From contig NZ_WESC01000015.1 of NCBI RefSeq assembly GCF_009184905.1, positions 33,912 to 97,911 of the forward strand: a DNA stretch of 64,000 nt, written 5' to 3'. This document shows positions 43,431 to 56,555 of this stretch, piece by piece. A model generated the notes under the pieces. It was not told the DNA's origin, did not search any database, and worked only from the letters and a program-made list of their open reading frames with translations. The position numbers and the translations under genes are program-made. How positions within the stretch are numbered: position 1 is the stretch's first letter; each line of letters starts with the position of its first letter. Origin of the DNA: Parvibaculum sedimenti (GTDB lineage: Bacteria; Pseudomonadota; Alphaproteobacteria; Parvibaculales; Parvibaculaceae).

Positions 43431-45079
43431 GCATCAAATTGACGGTACCGCAGGCCAAGGAACTGAAGCCCCGGATCACCGTGTTCGGCGTGGGCGGCGC
43501 CGGCGGCAATGCGGTCAACAACATGATCCAGGCAGGACTCGACGGTGTCGAGTTCGTCGTCGCCAACACCGACGCGCAGGCCCTCCAGCTTTCGCTGGCC
43601 GAACGACGCATCCAGCTCGGCGCGTCGATCACCGAAGGTCTCGGCGCCGGCTCGCGTCCTGAAGTCGGTTGCGCGGCTGCTGAGGAAGCGCTCGACGAGA
43701 TCGTCGAGCACATCCAGGGCGCACACATGGTCTTCATCACCGCCGGCATGGGCGGCGGCACGGGTACGGGCGCGGCTCCGGTCATCGCGCGCGCAGCGCG
43801 GGAGCAGAACGTGCTCACCGTCGGCGTCGTCACGAAGCCCTTTCAGTTCGAAGGCACGCGTCGCATGCGCCTTGCCGAAGAGGGCATTCGCGAGCTTCAG
43901 CAGTATGTCGACACGCTGATCATCATCCCGAATCAGAATCTCTTCCGTGTCGCCAATGAAAACACGACCTTCGCGGATGCTTTCGCGATGGCCGACCAGG
44001 TGCTCCATTCGGGCGTCGCCGGCATCACCGACCTCATGATGAAGCCGGGTCTCATCAATCTCGACTTCGCGGACGTGCGCACCGTGATGAACGAGATGGG
44101 CAAGGCCATGATGGGTACGGGCGAAGCGACCGGCGAGAAGCGCGCCATCGAGGCCGCCGAAGCCGCGATTTCGAACCCGCTGCTCGACGAAGTGTCGATG
44201 AAGGGCGCGAAAGGCGTTCTCATCAATATCACCGGCGGCATGGACCTCACTCTTTACGAAGTGGATGAAGCTGCGAATCGCATCCGCTCCGAGGTCGATC
44301 CCGAAGCCAACATCATCGTCGGCTCGACTTTCGATCCGGCGCTCGATGGCCGCATGCGCGTCTCCGTCGTTGCCACCGGCATCGAAGTTGCGGAGCGGGT
44401 CCAGCAGCGTCCGGTCGAAGCGCCGAAGGTGACACCGAAGGCCGTCGCATCCGTGCAGCAGGCGGCGACCTTCGCCACCCCGGCCGCCCGGCCCGCGCAG
44501 CGGCCTGCCGCTGAGGTTGCCCAGCAGGCTGTCGCGGAAAACCGCGCAGCCCCCACGGCTGACTTCACCTTCGACCAGCCTGAGCAGCGCCAGATGCCCA
44601 AGGTCGGCGGTTACGATCAGAACGAGTACGAGGCCGAAGTCATCATCCACAAGCCCGAGCCGCGCATGCAGCCGCAGGCGCGTCGCAACGAGCCTGTGGT
44701 GTCGCCGGCCGTGGTCATTGCGGAGCCGAAGGCGCCCTTCATCCCGAGTGATCTCGATCGCGTTCAGACCCGGGAGCAAGGCTTCGCCAGCGACCGTCCG
44801 ACCATGCCTGTTCAGCAGAGCCGCGCTCCGAAGAAGGGGCCGAGCTTCTTCGAACGGTTGACGGGGGCTGGCCGCCGCCGTGAAGAGGAGCAGCAGCCCG
44901 CCGCGCCGCGCCGCGAACCTGTCGCCCGCGAGCAGCTGCGCCCGCAGACCCAGGAGCAGGTAAAGCCGCAGCAGGCCGCGCCGAGCCTCGCACCTTCGGC
45001 CGAGAGCCGGCTGGTCCAGCCGTCCTATGAAGAAGAGCAGCTTGAAATCCCGACCTTCCTGAGGCGTCAGGCCAACTGA
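43427..45079 (+). CDS. ftsZ: Cell division GTPase FtsZ
   Basis: FtsZ is the tubulin-like GTPase forming the Z ring. The 550-residue protein has [18 protein letters not shown], the tubulin signature GGGTGTG at 109-115 and the T7 loop [21 protein letters not shown] long Pro/Gln/Ala/Arg-rich linker (about 320-537) leads to the conserved C-terminal peptide EIPTFLRRQ, which binds FtsA. Its start is preceded by GAGGAGG at six bases. An in-frame upstream ATG at 43307 would add 40 unrelated residues. The long linker is typical of alphaproteobacteria. Confidence 0.97.
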   Translation: MSIKLTVPQAKELKPRITVFGVGGAGGNAVNNMIQAGLDGVEFVVANTDAQALQLSLAERRIQLGASITEGLGAGSRPEVGCAAAEEALDEIVEHIQGAHMVFITAGMGGGTGTGAAPVIARAAREQNVLTVGVVTKPFQFEGTRRMRLAEEGIRELQQYVDTLIIIPNQNLFRVANENTTFADAFAMADQVLHSGVAGITDLMMKPGLINLDFADVRTVMNEMGKAMMGTGEATGEKRAIEAAEAAISNPLLDEVSMKGAKGVLINITGGMDLTLYEVDEAANRIRSEVDPEANIIVGSTFDPALDGRMRVSVVATGIEVAERVQQRPVEAPKVTPKAVASVQQAATFATPAARPAQRPAAEVAQQAVAENRAAPTADFTFDQPEQRQMPKVGGYDQNEYEAEVIIHKPEPRMQPQARRNEPVVSPAVVIAEPKAPFIPSDLDRVQTREQGFASDRPTMPVQQSRAPKKGPSFFERLTGAGRRREEEQQPAAPRREPVAREQLRPQTQEQVKPQQAAPSLAPSAESRLVQPSYEEEQLEIPTFLRRQAN

Positions 45080-45118
45080 CGCTTCGAAAGGGCTGCGCCC
45101 GCGGGGGGCGCTTTCGGC

Positions 45119-45169
45119 AAAACCTCGTCCGCTTGGACCGCCGTCCGAACGGGCGAGGTTTTGTTATTT
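45119..45169 (+). terminator. Rho-independent terminator after ftsZ
   Basis: A 13-bp stem pairs AAAACCTCGTCCG (45119-45131) with CGGGCGAGGTTTT (45150-45162), with one G-U pair. Its loop contains a smaller GGAC/GTCC hairpin, and it is followed by a T-rich run (TTTTGTTATTT). It probably ends the dcw transcript, so lpxC needs its own promoter. Confidence 0.85.
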
Positions 45170-45224
45170 AGATCAATGGCTTGCATGCCATGCTGCACCG
45201 TAACAATCCGTAAGAAACTGTTAT

Positions 45225-45253
45225 TTGTGACGGATTCTCAGCACTGTTAGAAC
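45225..45253 (+). promoter_or_regulatory. Candidate lpxC promoter
   Basis: TTGTGA at 45225-45230 and TAGAAC at 45248-45253 have 17-base spacing, between the ftsZ terminator and the lpxC start. A single GANTC (CcrM-type) site lies in the spacer at 45233-45237. It is only a candidate. Confidence 0.4.
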
Positions 45254-45288
45254 CAGCCTAGTAATTCCGGGGGCAAAGGATTCGTAAA

Positions 45289-46284
45289 GTGCGCAAGACC
45301 GAATTCGAGACCATCATGCTGGAACAGGCGCGTACGCATCGTCGCGAGCGCGCCGTTGCTGCTGCCTGCCCCCAGACGACTCTGGCCGCCCCCGTCGTGA
45401 TCGAGGGGGTGGGCCTCCACACCGGCCACATGATCCGCATGGACATGCACCCTGCCGGCGCCGGTTTCGGCATCGTCTTCCGTCGCGTTGACATCGACAG
45501 CACCGATCGTGCCGCGACGGACATCCCCGCGCGTTTCGACCATGTTGGCGATACCACGCTTTCGACCGCGATCCGCAACGAGGCGGGTGCGTCGATCAGC
45601 ACGGTCGAGCATCTGATGGCGGCGATTTCCTTCCTCGGAATCGACAACCTGCTCATCGAGATCAATGGACCGGAAATCCCCGTGATGGACGGTAGTTCGC
45701 AGGTTTTCATCGAGACGATCGAGGCTGTCGGCCTGAAGTCGCTCGGCGCGCCGCGCCGCGCCGTCCGCATCCTCAAGCCGATTGTCGTCGAAGACGGGCT
45801 TAAGCGTGCCGCACTGCTGCCGGGCGAAGGTTTCAAGCTGGCGTTTGAAATCGAGTTCGACAATCCCGTGATCGGTCATGAGACGATCGAGGCGGATTTC
45901 AACGAACCGTCCTTCAAGGACGAGATTCTGCGCGCCCGCACCTTCGGTTTCCTGAAGGATGTCGAGGCGATGTGGAAGATGGGTCTCGGCCTTGGCGGTT
46001 CGCTTGAAAACACGGTTGTGGTCGATGGAGACAAGGTCCTGAATGAAGAAGGCCTGCGTTTTTCCGACGAATTCGTGCGCCATAAGGTTCTGGACGCAGT
46101 GGGCGACCTTGCGCTCGCGGGCGCGCCCCTGATCGGCCGCTATGAGGGATTGCGCGCGGGCCATGCGATGAACAATCGCGTGCTCCGGGCACTTTTCGCC
46201 GACGCCACGGCCTATGAGATCGTGGACCTCGCCTCCGGCGAGGCTGCGGACGCTCGTAAGGTTCGGGCCATCCCGGCCGAGTAA
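45289..46284 (+). CDS. lpxC: UDP-3-O-acyl-N-acetylglucosamine deacetylase LpxC
   Basis: LpxC performs the committed step of lipid A synthesis, a zinc-dependent deacetylation. The 331-residue protein has EGVGLHTG (39-46), zinc ligand His108 in TVEHLMAA, and the second ligands His265 and Asp269 in HKVLDAVGDLALAG. The conserved His292 lies in AGHAMNNRVL. The GTG start at 45289 has AAAGGA upstream. It places the catalytic core about 25 residues further in than in E. coli, so a start at ATG 45316 is a possible alternative. Confidence 0.95.
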   Translation: MRKTEFETIMLEQARTHRRERAVAAACPQTTLAAPVVIEGVGLHTGHMIRMDMHPAGAGFGIVFRRVDIDSTDRAATDIPARFDHVGDTTLSTAIRNEAGASISTVEHLMAAISFLGIDNLLIEINGPEIPVMDGSSQVFIETIEAVGLKSLGAPRRAVRILKPIVVEDGLKRAALLPGEGFKLAFEIEFDNPVIGHETIEADFNEPSFKDEILRARTFGFLKDVEAMWKMGLGLGGSLENTVVVDGDKVLNEEGLRFSDEFVRHKVLDAVGDLALAGAPLIGRYEGLRAGHAMNNRVLRALFADATAYEIVDLASGEAADARKVRAIPAE

Positions 46285-46566
46285 GCGGCGCCCCATAGAC
46301 AATTCATCTTCTCGACCCTGCCTCGCTATGGTCTCCCGCGCCCGTTTGAGCTAGAAACGAGCACTGGCCCGGCTGGACGAGGGGGGACCCCGCGCTTCGG
46401 CAGCCTCCGGACTCGCTTGATCTGGCCTTGTCCCGAAATCTCTTTTCGGGCAATCCTGCCGGGTGACCGAACGAAATGGATTTTGACCGGCATGCGTGAG
46501 GCTCTTCTGAATACCTCGATCTCGCGGATCAATCGGGCGGATGCCCCCGTTGCGTGGATGGGCGGA
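46285..46566 (+). other. Intergenic region between lpxC and bamD
   Basis: About 280 bases with no supported gene if bamD starts at 46567. It contains a 7-bp hairpin (CCCGAAA and TTTCGGG, 46432-46450) without a T-tract, and possible upstream starts for bamD (46417, 46492, 46558). No promoter was fixed. Confidence 0.5.
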
Positions 46567-47376
46567 ATGCGCCTTGTGATCGCCGGCGCGCTTGTCCTCT
46601 TTTCAATGGCGCTGCTTGGCGGTTGCTCGGGCGATGCGGAGCTGCCCTATGAAGAGCGCCCCGTCGAACAGATCTACAACAAGGCCATGGACTACATGGC
46701 CGACGAAGACTACGCCAAGGCCGCGAACGAGTTCGAAGAGGTTGAACGGCAGCATCCCTATTCGACCTGGGCGCGCCGCGCGACGCTGATGGCCGCTTAT
46801 GCCGACTACAAGTACAATAATTACGACGCGTCGATCCTGACGGCGCAGCGCTACATCTCGCTGCATCCGGGCAGCAAGGACGTGGCCTATGCCTATTACC
46901 TGATCGCGCTTTGCTATTACGAGCAGATCTCGGATGTCGGCCGCGACCAGCAGATGACGCAAAACGCTCTCACTGCGCTGACTGTGCTCGTCGTGCGCTT
47001 TCCGCAGAGCGAATATGCGCGTGATGCGCGGCTTAAGCTCGACCTGACGCGCGACCATCTCGCCGGCAAGGAGATGGAAATCGGCCGCTACTATCTGAAG
47101 CGGCACGAGTATATCGCGGCGATCAATCGTTTCCGCGTGGTGGTCGAGAAGTACCAGACGACGTCGCATGTGCCCGAGGCGTTGCATCGCCTCGTCGAGG
47201 CCTATCTCTCGCTCGGCATCAAGACCGAGGCGCAGACCGCGGCGGCGATCCTCGGTTACAACTACCCGGGCAGCGACTGGTATCAGGATAGTTATGCGCT
47301 TCTCGCAGGGCAGGGATTGAAGCCTGAAGAAGACAAGGGTTCCTGGATCAGCAAGGCCTGGCACACGGTCTTTTAG
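46567..47376 (+). CDS. bamD: Outer-membrane assembly lipoprotein BamD (YfiO/ComL)
   Basis: BamD is the essential TPR lipoprotein of the BAM complex that inserts beta-barrels into the outer membrane. From the chosen start the product is 269 residues, with signal MRLVIAGALVLFSMALLGGC ending in a lipobox. Several TPR-like repeats follow (YNKAMDYMADEDYAKAANEF, EEVERQHPYSTWARRATLM and similar), including LHPGSKDVAYAYYLIALCYY typical of YfiO. In-frame ATGs at 46417, 46492 and 46558 would add N-terminal residues without signal features. It is separated from recN by 16 bases. Confidence 0.9.
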   Translation: MRLVIAGALVLFSMALLGGCSGDAELPYEERPVEQIYNKAMDYMADEDYAKAANEFEEVERQHPYSTWARRATLMAAYADYKYNNYDASILTAQRYISLHPGSKDVAYAYYLIALCYYEQISDVGRDQQMTQNALTALTVLVVRFPQSEYARDARLKLDLTRDHLAGKEMEIGRYYLKRHEYIAAINRFRVVVEKYQTTSHVPEALHRLVEAYLSLGIKTEAQTAAAILGYNYPGSDWYQDSYALLAGQGLKPEEDKGSWISKAWHTVF

Positions 47377-47392
47377 TGAGAGGCTCGTCCTC

Positions 47393-51186
<3,794 letters not shown>

Positions 51187-51243
51187 GGCCACCGCTTTCT
51201 TGATCGTCAAGCCGGGCCATGACGAATAGATGGGAAAGGGCGA

Positions 51244-53058
51244 TCAAATCGCCCGCGTCGCGTCCTTCAGCCAGGCAATCGTCGCCTCATCGAGACCAGA
51301 CACCAGCGCCTCGCGCACGCGGGCGTGATAGGCGTTGAGCCAGTCGGCTTCTTCCTGCGTGAGGAGGCTGCGCTCGACGCAATTCAAATCGATAGGCGCA
51401 AGCGTCAGCGTTTCGAAACCGAGCATGGGGCGCTCGCCGCCGTCGATCATCGCGGCAGGAGTGACTACCAGCAAGTTCTCGATGCGGATGCCATAGGCAT
51501 CGGTCTTGTAGTAGCCGGGTTCGTTCGAAACGATCATGCCGGGCTTCAGCGGCACGCTACCCATCTTTGAAATGCGCTGCGGTCCCTCATGCACCGAGAG
51601 ATAGGAGCCGACGCCGTGGCCCGTGCCGTGGTCATAGTCGAGGCCTGCTTTCCACAGCGCCATGCGGGCGAAGGCGTCGAGCTGCGCGCCGGAGGTGCCG
51701 GCGGGGAAACGCGCCGTCGCAATAGCAATATGGCCCTTGAGCACGCGGGTGAAGCGGTCGCGTTGTTCAGGCGAGGCTTCGGCGATGGCAATTGTGCGCG
51801 TCACATCCGTCGTGCCGTCGAGATATTGCCCGCCTGAATCGACGAGGAATAGCTCGCCGCGCTGAAGTGGCTGGTTCGTCGCCGTGGTGACGCGGTAATG
51901 AACGATGGCGCCGTTGGCGCCCGCGCCGGAAATCGTGTCGAAGCTCAGGTCGCGCAGCTCGTTCGTCTCGGCGCGGAACGCTTCGAGCTTCTTTGCTGCT
52001 GCGATCTCGTCGACGCCACCCTTCGGCGCTTCCACGCCCACCCAGGCGAGGAACTTCGTCAGCGCGCGCCCGTCGCGCAGATGCGCCGCGCGTGTGCCGC
52101 TGATCTCAGCGTCGTTTTTGCAAGCCTTCGGCAGCTCGCAGGGATCGGCGCCGCGCCTTACCTCGGCGCCAGCTTCGACGAGACGATCGTGAATCGCGCT
52201 GGCGCAAGTGGCGGGATCGACAAGCACGGTCGCCTTGCGCTGACCCAGATCGTCAAGCGCTGCGGCGAGCTTGCCGCGCGGGCGGATGGCTGCGATGGGC
52301 TTCAGATACGCGCGCGCCTCCGGTCCGACTTTCCGCTCGTCGATGAAGAGATCGGCGCAACCGTCTTCATAAAGGATCGCGAAGGAAAGCGGCAGAGGCG
52401 TGTGCGGCACGTCGCTTCCCCGGATGTTGAAAACCCAGGCGATCGAATCCGGCATGGTGAGCACAACGGCGCTCACGTCGTCGTTCATCAGCGAATTGGC
52501 CAGGCGCTTGATCTTGTCGGCGGCGAGTTCGCCCGCGAATTCGAGCGGATAGGGTTCGACCGGCGCGGACGGTGCATCGGGGCGGTCCGTCCAGACGGCG
52601 TCGAGCGGATTGTCCTCTACCGCGACAAGCGTAGCGCCTGCCTTTTCCGCCGCCGCCTTCAGCCGCGCCACGGCATCAACCGTGTGGAGCCACGGGTCGT
52701 AGCCGAGCTTTGCGTCCCTGACGAGGTTTTGCTCGATCCAGCGGACAGGCGGTTCCTCGATGAGGTGCTTCGGCTCGAAGATCGCCACGTCCACCTGATC
52801 GCGCACCTGCAGCGTGTAGCGCCCGTCGACGAAAATGGCTGCCTTGTCCAGCAGCACGATGGCCATGCCCGCCGAGCCGGAAAAGCCCGTCAGCCAGCGC
52901 AGACGTTCGGCATTGGCGGGCACATATTCGCCCTGATGCTCGTCTGCGCGCGGAACGAGGAACCCATCAAGGCCGCGACGCTTCAGCTCCTCGCGGAGGC
53001 GCTTCGCGCGCTCTGTGCCGTGTGCCGGGTCGGCTATGTCGTCGAAGATCTGGAACAT
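51244..53058 (-). CDS. pepP: Xaa-Pro aminopeptidase (M24B family)
   Basis: The enzyme removes N-terminal residues before proline. The 604-residue protein is a long three-domain aminopeptidase P: two creatinase N-like domains (to about 320) and the M24 catalytic domain. Metal ligands are in VDSGGQYLDGTTDVTRT (two Asp), HGTGHGVGSYLSVHEGP (His), NEPGYYK (Glu) and the Glu of IRIENLLVV. The length and the C-terminal LLTQEEADWLNAYHARVREA match cytosolic aminopeptidase P of this type. The pepP symbol is loose because the E. coli protein is a shorter relative. It has no signal peptide. Confidence 0.9.
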   Translation of the reverse strand: MFQIFDDIADPAHGTERAKRLREELKRRGLDGFLVPRADEHQGEYVPANAERLRWLTGFSGSAGMAIVLLDKAAIFVDGRYTLQVRDQVDVAIFEPKHLIEEPPVRWIEQNLVRDAKLGYDPWLHTVDAVARLKAAAEKAGATLVAVEDNPLDAVWTDRPDAPSAPVEPYPLEFAGELAADKIKRLANSLMNDDVSAVVLTMPDSIAWVFNIRGSDVPHTPLPLSFAILYEDGCADLFIDERKVGPEARAYLKPIAAIRPRGKLAAALDDLGQRKATVLVDPATCASAIHDRLVEAGAEVRRGADPCELPKACKNDAEISGTRAAHLRDGRALTKFLAWVGVEAPKGGVDEIAAAKKLEAFRAETNELRDLSFDTISGAGANGAIVHYRVTTATNQPLQRGELFLVDSGGQYLDGTTDVTRTIAIAEASPEQRDRFTRVLKGHIAIATARFPAGTSGAQLDAFARMALWKAGLDYDHGTGHGVGSYLSVHEGPQRISKMGSVPLKPGMIVSNEPGYYKTDAYGIRIENLLVVTPAAMIDGGERPMLGFETLTLAPIDLNCVERSLLTQEEADWLNAYHARVREALVSGLDEATIAWLKDATRAI

Positions 53059-53107
53059 GGGATGAGTGTATGTGCCCGGATGGCCAGGGGCAATGGTTCT
53101 CGCCGGT

Positions 53108-54037
53108 CTAGCCCTGCACCATCAACGTCACCCAGTCGCCCCTGGGCCTGCGGGACCGCAGGTAAAGTCCCTGCATGCGGAGCGCGGCTGTCACCATGGT
53201 TTCCTGCGTGCGCAGGATGCCGGAGAGGACGAGCGTTCCACCGGGCTTCAGATGCGCACGGAAGGCGGGCGCTAGCGAGACGAGAGGGCGGGCGAGGATG
53301 TTCGCGACGATGAGGTCGTAAGGCGCGCGGGCGTGGAGGGCCGGGTGACCGAAGCCCTTGGCCGTCACCGCCGAGATGAAGGGCGCGACGCCATTCTTCT
53401 TTGCGTTCTCGCGGGTAACGCGCACGGCCACGGAGTCGATGTCGGAGGCGAGAACATTGCAATGCGCGATTTTCGCGATGGCGATAGCGAGAACACCTGT
53501 GCCCGTGCCGATGTCGAGTGCGTTGAGGCGGTGGCCCGATTGCACGACTTCGGAGATGAATTCGAGGCAACCCGTCGTCGTTTCATGATGGCCGGTGCCG
53601 AAGGCCTGACCCGCATCGACGAGAAGTGGAATGACGCCTGCGGGAACCTTGTCGGCATCGTGGCTGCCATAGATGAAGAAGCGGCCCGCGCGCACGGGAT
53701 CGAGGCCTTCGAGCGACTTCGTCACCCAGTCGACTTCCGGCATGGGTGCGATGACGAATTCCTCGGCCCTGATGCCGGTCTCGTCCTCGACAGGCGAGAG
53801 GATCGCTCGCAGGACCTGCGCCTCGGGCGCATCTTCATAAAGCGCCTCGACGCGCCAGAAGCCATGCGCCTCGATCTCGTTCCAGTCGGAAGCTGTCTGG
53901 ACAAGCGGGCCTTCGCCGGGATGCGCCTCGCTGGTCGAGACGGCGAGAGCTTCCGGCGAGAAGGCGCTTTCCAGCGCTTCCGAGAAAATTTCCGCAACGG
54001 AGTAGGGGACGACGAAGGAGGCTTTCCAGATCGGCAT
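53108..54037 (-). CDS. prmA: Ribosomal protein L11 methyltransferase PrmA
   Basis: PrmA trimethylates ribosomal protein L11 with SAM. The 309-residue protein has an N-terminal substrate-recognition domain (to about 120), a linker, and a methyltransferase domain with motif I LDIGTGTGVLAIAIAK, then YDLIVANILARPLVSLAPAF (NPPF-like). GTGHHETTTGCLEFI is a PrmA signature before motif I. It sits five bases from the helicase gene upstream and about 50 bases from the aminopeptidase gene, so the three may be co-transcribed. Confidence 0.94.
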   Translation of the reverse strand: MPIWKASFVVPYSVAEIFSEALESAFSPEALAVSTSEAHPGEGPLVQTASDWNEIEAHGFWRVEALYEDAPEAQVLRAILSPVEDETGIRAEEFVIAPMPEVDWVTKSLEGLDPVRAGRFFIYGSHDADKVPAGVIPLLVDAGQAFGTGHHETTTGCLEFISEVVQSGHRLNALDIGTGTGVLAIAIAKIAHCNVLASDIDSVAVRVTRENAKKNGVAPFISAVTAKGFGHPALHARAPYDLIVANILARPLVSLAPAFRAHLKPGGTLVLSGILRTQETMVTAALRMQGLYLRSRRPRGDWVTLMVQG

Positions 54038-54042
54038 TTCGT

Positions 54043-56373
54043 TCAGACGCGCTCCAGAAAACTGTCGATGACCTTCTTGCGGCCCGCCTTGTCGAAATCG
54101 ACGGTCAGCTTGTTGCCGTCGATGGCCGTCACTTCGCCATAGCCGAATTTCTGGTGGAAAACACGCTCGCCCCGGCGGTAGCTCGCCGCCGCAGGATCGC
54201 TCGTCGCCACGAGTTCGGCGCTGACTTCGAGATTGGGCGGGCGGACTTTCGATGTCGTGCGCGTCATCGTCTGGGCGCGCTTCCAGCCAGGGCTCGAATA
54301 ATCGCTCCCCGAGGCGAAGTCCTGCGAGAAGCGGCTCGGCGCGTAGTTCTGGAAGCTCGACGCGCCCATGGCGCTTTCGGCCACTTCCACATGCTCCTTC
54401 GGAATCTCGTCGATGAAGCGCGAGGGAATGGCGCTTTGCCAGAGCGCATGGATGCGGCGGTTAGCTGCGAAAGAAATGTAGGAGAGTTTGCGCGCCCGCG
54501 TGATGCCGACATAGGCGAGGCGGCGCTCTTCCTCGAGCCCCGCGACGCCGCTCTGGTCGAGCGAGCGCTGATGCGGGAAGAGGCCTTCTTCCCAGCCGGG
54601 CAGGAACACTGTATCGAATTCGAGACCCTTGGCGCTGTGCAGCGTCATCAGGTTCACCTTGTCGCCGGTATCCTGCGACTCGATTTCCATGACCAGCGAG
54701 ATGTGTTCGAGATAGCCCTGCAGGTCGTCGAATTGCTCCATGGAGCGGACGAGTTCCTTGAGGTTCTCGAGCTTGCCCGGCGCCTCGGCGGATTTGTCGT
54801 TCTGCCACATCTCCGTATAGCCGGACTCGTCGAGGATGATCTCTGCAAGCTCCGTATGCGGCATGCCGGGCACCAGCGCGCGCCAGCGCTCGACCATCTC
54901 GACAAAGCCCGCCAACGCGCGGCGCGGCGCGGGCTTCAGCTCTTCCGTGGTGATGATCTCTCGCGCGGCCCGCATCAGCGAGACGCCGCGCGCATTGGCG
55001 AGTTGATGGATCGTTTGCAGGGCGACCTCGCCGAGCCCGCGCTTCGGCTTGTTGACGATGCGCTCGAAGGCGAGATTGTCGTCCGGCTGCGCGACGAGGC
55101 GGAGATAGGCATTGGCGTCGCGGATTTCGGCGCGCTCGTAGAAGCGCGGGCCGCCGACGACGCGATAGGGAATGCCGAGATTGATGAAGCGGTCTTCGAA
55201 TTCGCGCATCTGGAAGGAGGCGCGGACAAGGATCGCCATTTCGTGGAGCATATGCCCCTTGCGCTGCAGGCTTTCGACTTCCTCCGCGATGTTGCGCGCT
55301 TCTTCCTCGCCGTCCCAGTAGCTCGAAATACGAACCTTCTCGCCTTCGTTCTCCTCGGTCCAGAGCGTCTTGCCGAGGCGGGCTTCATTCGCGGCGATGA
55401 GACCGGAGGCGGCGCCGAGAATATGTGGCGTCGAGCGATAGTTGCGTTCGAGGCGCACGACCTTGGCACCGGGAAAGTCCTTCTCGAAGCGCAGGATGTT
55501 GTCCACTTCCGCGCCGCGCCATCCATAGATCGACTGATCATCGTCGCCGACGCAGCAGATATTCCTGTTTTTCTGCGCGAGCAGGCGGAGCCAGAGATAT
55601 TGCGCGACGTTCGTATCCTGATACTCGTCGACCAGCATGTATTTGAAGCGGTCCTGATACTCGACCAGAACCTCCGGATGCTCCTGGAAAATGCGCAGCG
55701 TTTCGAGCAGCAGGTCGCCGAAATCGACCGCGTTCAGAACCTTCAACCGAAGCTGATAGGCCTGATAAAGCTCCGCGCCCTTGCCATTGGCGAAGGACTG
55801 CGCTTCGCCGGCAGGCACCTTGCCAGGCGTGAGCCCGCGGTTCTTCCAGCCGTCGATATAGGTCGCGAGCTGGCGTGCGGGCCAGCGCTTCTCATCGATA
55901 TTGGCGGCCTGAATGATCTGCTTCATCAGCCGAACCTGATCGTCGGCGTCGAGAATCGTGAAGTCGGAGCGAAGGCCCGCAAGCTCCGCATGGCGACGCA
56001 ACATCTTCGCGCCGATCGCATGGAAGGTACCAAGCCACTGCATACCCTCGACCACGCCGCCGATCAGCCGGCCGATGCGCTCCTTCATCTCGCGCGCGGC
56101 TTTGTTGGTGAAGGTCACGGCAAGGATCTGGCTGGGATAGGCGCGGCGCGTGGCGAGGAGATGCGCAAGCCGCGTCGTCAACACGCGGGTCTTGCCGGTG
56201 CCCGCGCCCGCGAGCACCAGAACGGGCCCATCCAGCGCCTCGACGGCTTCGCGTTGTTCGGCGTTCAGCCCTTCCAGATAAGGTGCGCGCATGGCCGAAA
56301 TCGCCGCGGCGCTGGTGGAGCGCGCGGTCGTTTCTTCGGGAATAGCCCCAAGGTCGAAGGGGTCGGTGGTCAT
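54043..56373 (-). CDS. uvrD: UvrD/PcrA-type DNA helicase
   Basis: A superfamily 1A 3'-5' helicase used in nucleotide excision and mismatch repair. The 776-residue protein has LNAEQREAVEALDGPVLVLA (Q motif), Walker A GAGTGKT, DEYQDTN, QSIYGWRGAEVDNI, NYRSTPHIL, a C-terminal VNLMTLHSAKGLEFDTVFL and VGITRARKLSYI. The C-terminus ends in a Tudor-like repeat (RRGERVFHQKFGYGEVTAID) typical of UvrD/PcrA. I chose the ATG at 56373. The longer frame to 56514 adds 47 Arg-rich residues and has no better support. Confidence 0.92.
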   Translation of the reverse strand: MTTDPFDLGAIPEETTARSTSAAAISAMRAPYLEGLNAEQREAVEALDGPVLVLAGAGTGKTRVLTTRLAHLLATRRAYPSQILAVTFTNKAAREMKERIGRLIGGVVEGMQWLGTFHAIGAKMLRRHAELAGLRSDFTILDADDQVRLMKQIIQAANIDEKRWPARQLATYIDGWKNRGLTPGKVPAGEAQSFANGKGAELYQAYQLRLKVLNAVDFGDLLLETLRIFQEHPEVLVEYQDRFKYMLVDEYQDTNVAQYLWLRLLAQKNRNICCVGDDDQSIYGWRGAEVDNILRFEKDFPGAKVVRLERNYRSTPHILGAASGLIAANEARLGKTLWTEENEGEKVRISSYWDGEEEARNIAEEVESLQRKGHMLHEMAILVRASFQMREFEDRFINLGIPYRVVGGPRFYERAEIRDANAYLRLVAQPDDNLAFERIVNKPKRGLGEVALQTIHQLANARGVSLMRAAREIITTEELKPAPRRALAGFVEMVERWRALVPGMPHTELAEIILDESGYTEMWQNDKSAEAPGKLENLKELVRSMEQFDDLQGYLEHISLVMEIESQDTGDKVNLMTLHSAKGLEFDTVFLPGWEEGLFPHQRSLDQSGVAGLEEERRLAYVGITRARKLSYISFAANRRIHALWQSAIPSRFIDEIPKEHVEVAESAMGASSFQNYAPSRFSQDFASGSDYSSPGWKRAQTMTRTTSKVRPPNLEVSAELVATSDPAAASYRRGERVFHQKFGYGEVTAIDGNKLTVDFDKAGRKKVIDSFLERV

Positions 56374-56555
56374 GCTTTGAACTGATGCCGGAAATGAGAA
56401 TTCATGCAGTATAACATGGGAGGGGCGGTTGCGCCTGGTCCGGCCAAAATGGTCAAGGCCCCTTGGTTTTGCGCGCCGTCCCGGATACATAGAAGTCACG
56501 GGCCCTTCCCGCAAGAGCGACGGAACGGCCCTCCCACGCCGATGATGGCTTCAAG

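Noticed and set aside
43352..44779. 475-codon minus-strand ORF opposite ftsZ
   Set aside because: His/Asp/Arg-rich composition typical of antisense shadow frames, with no domain.
54154..56385. 743-codon plus-strand ORF opposite the helicase gene
   Set aside because: It mirrors the helicase codon pattern and has no recognisable domain. It is a shadow frame.
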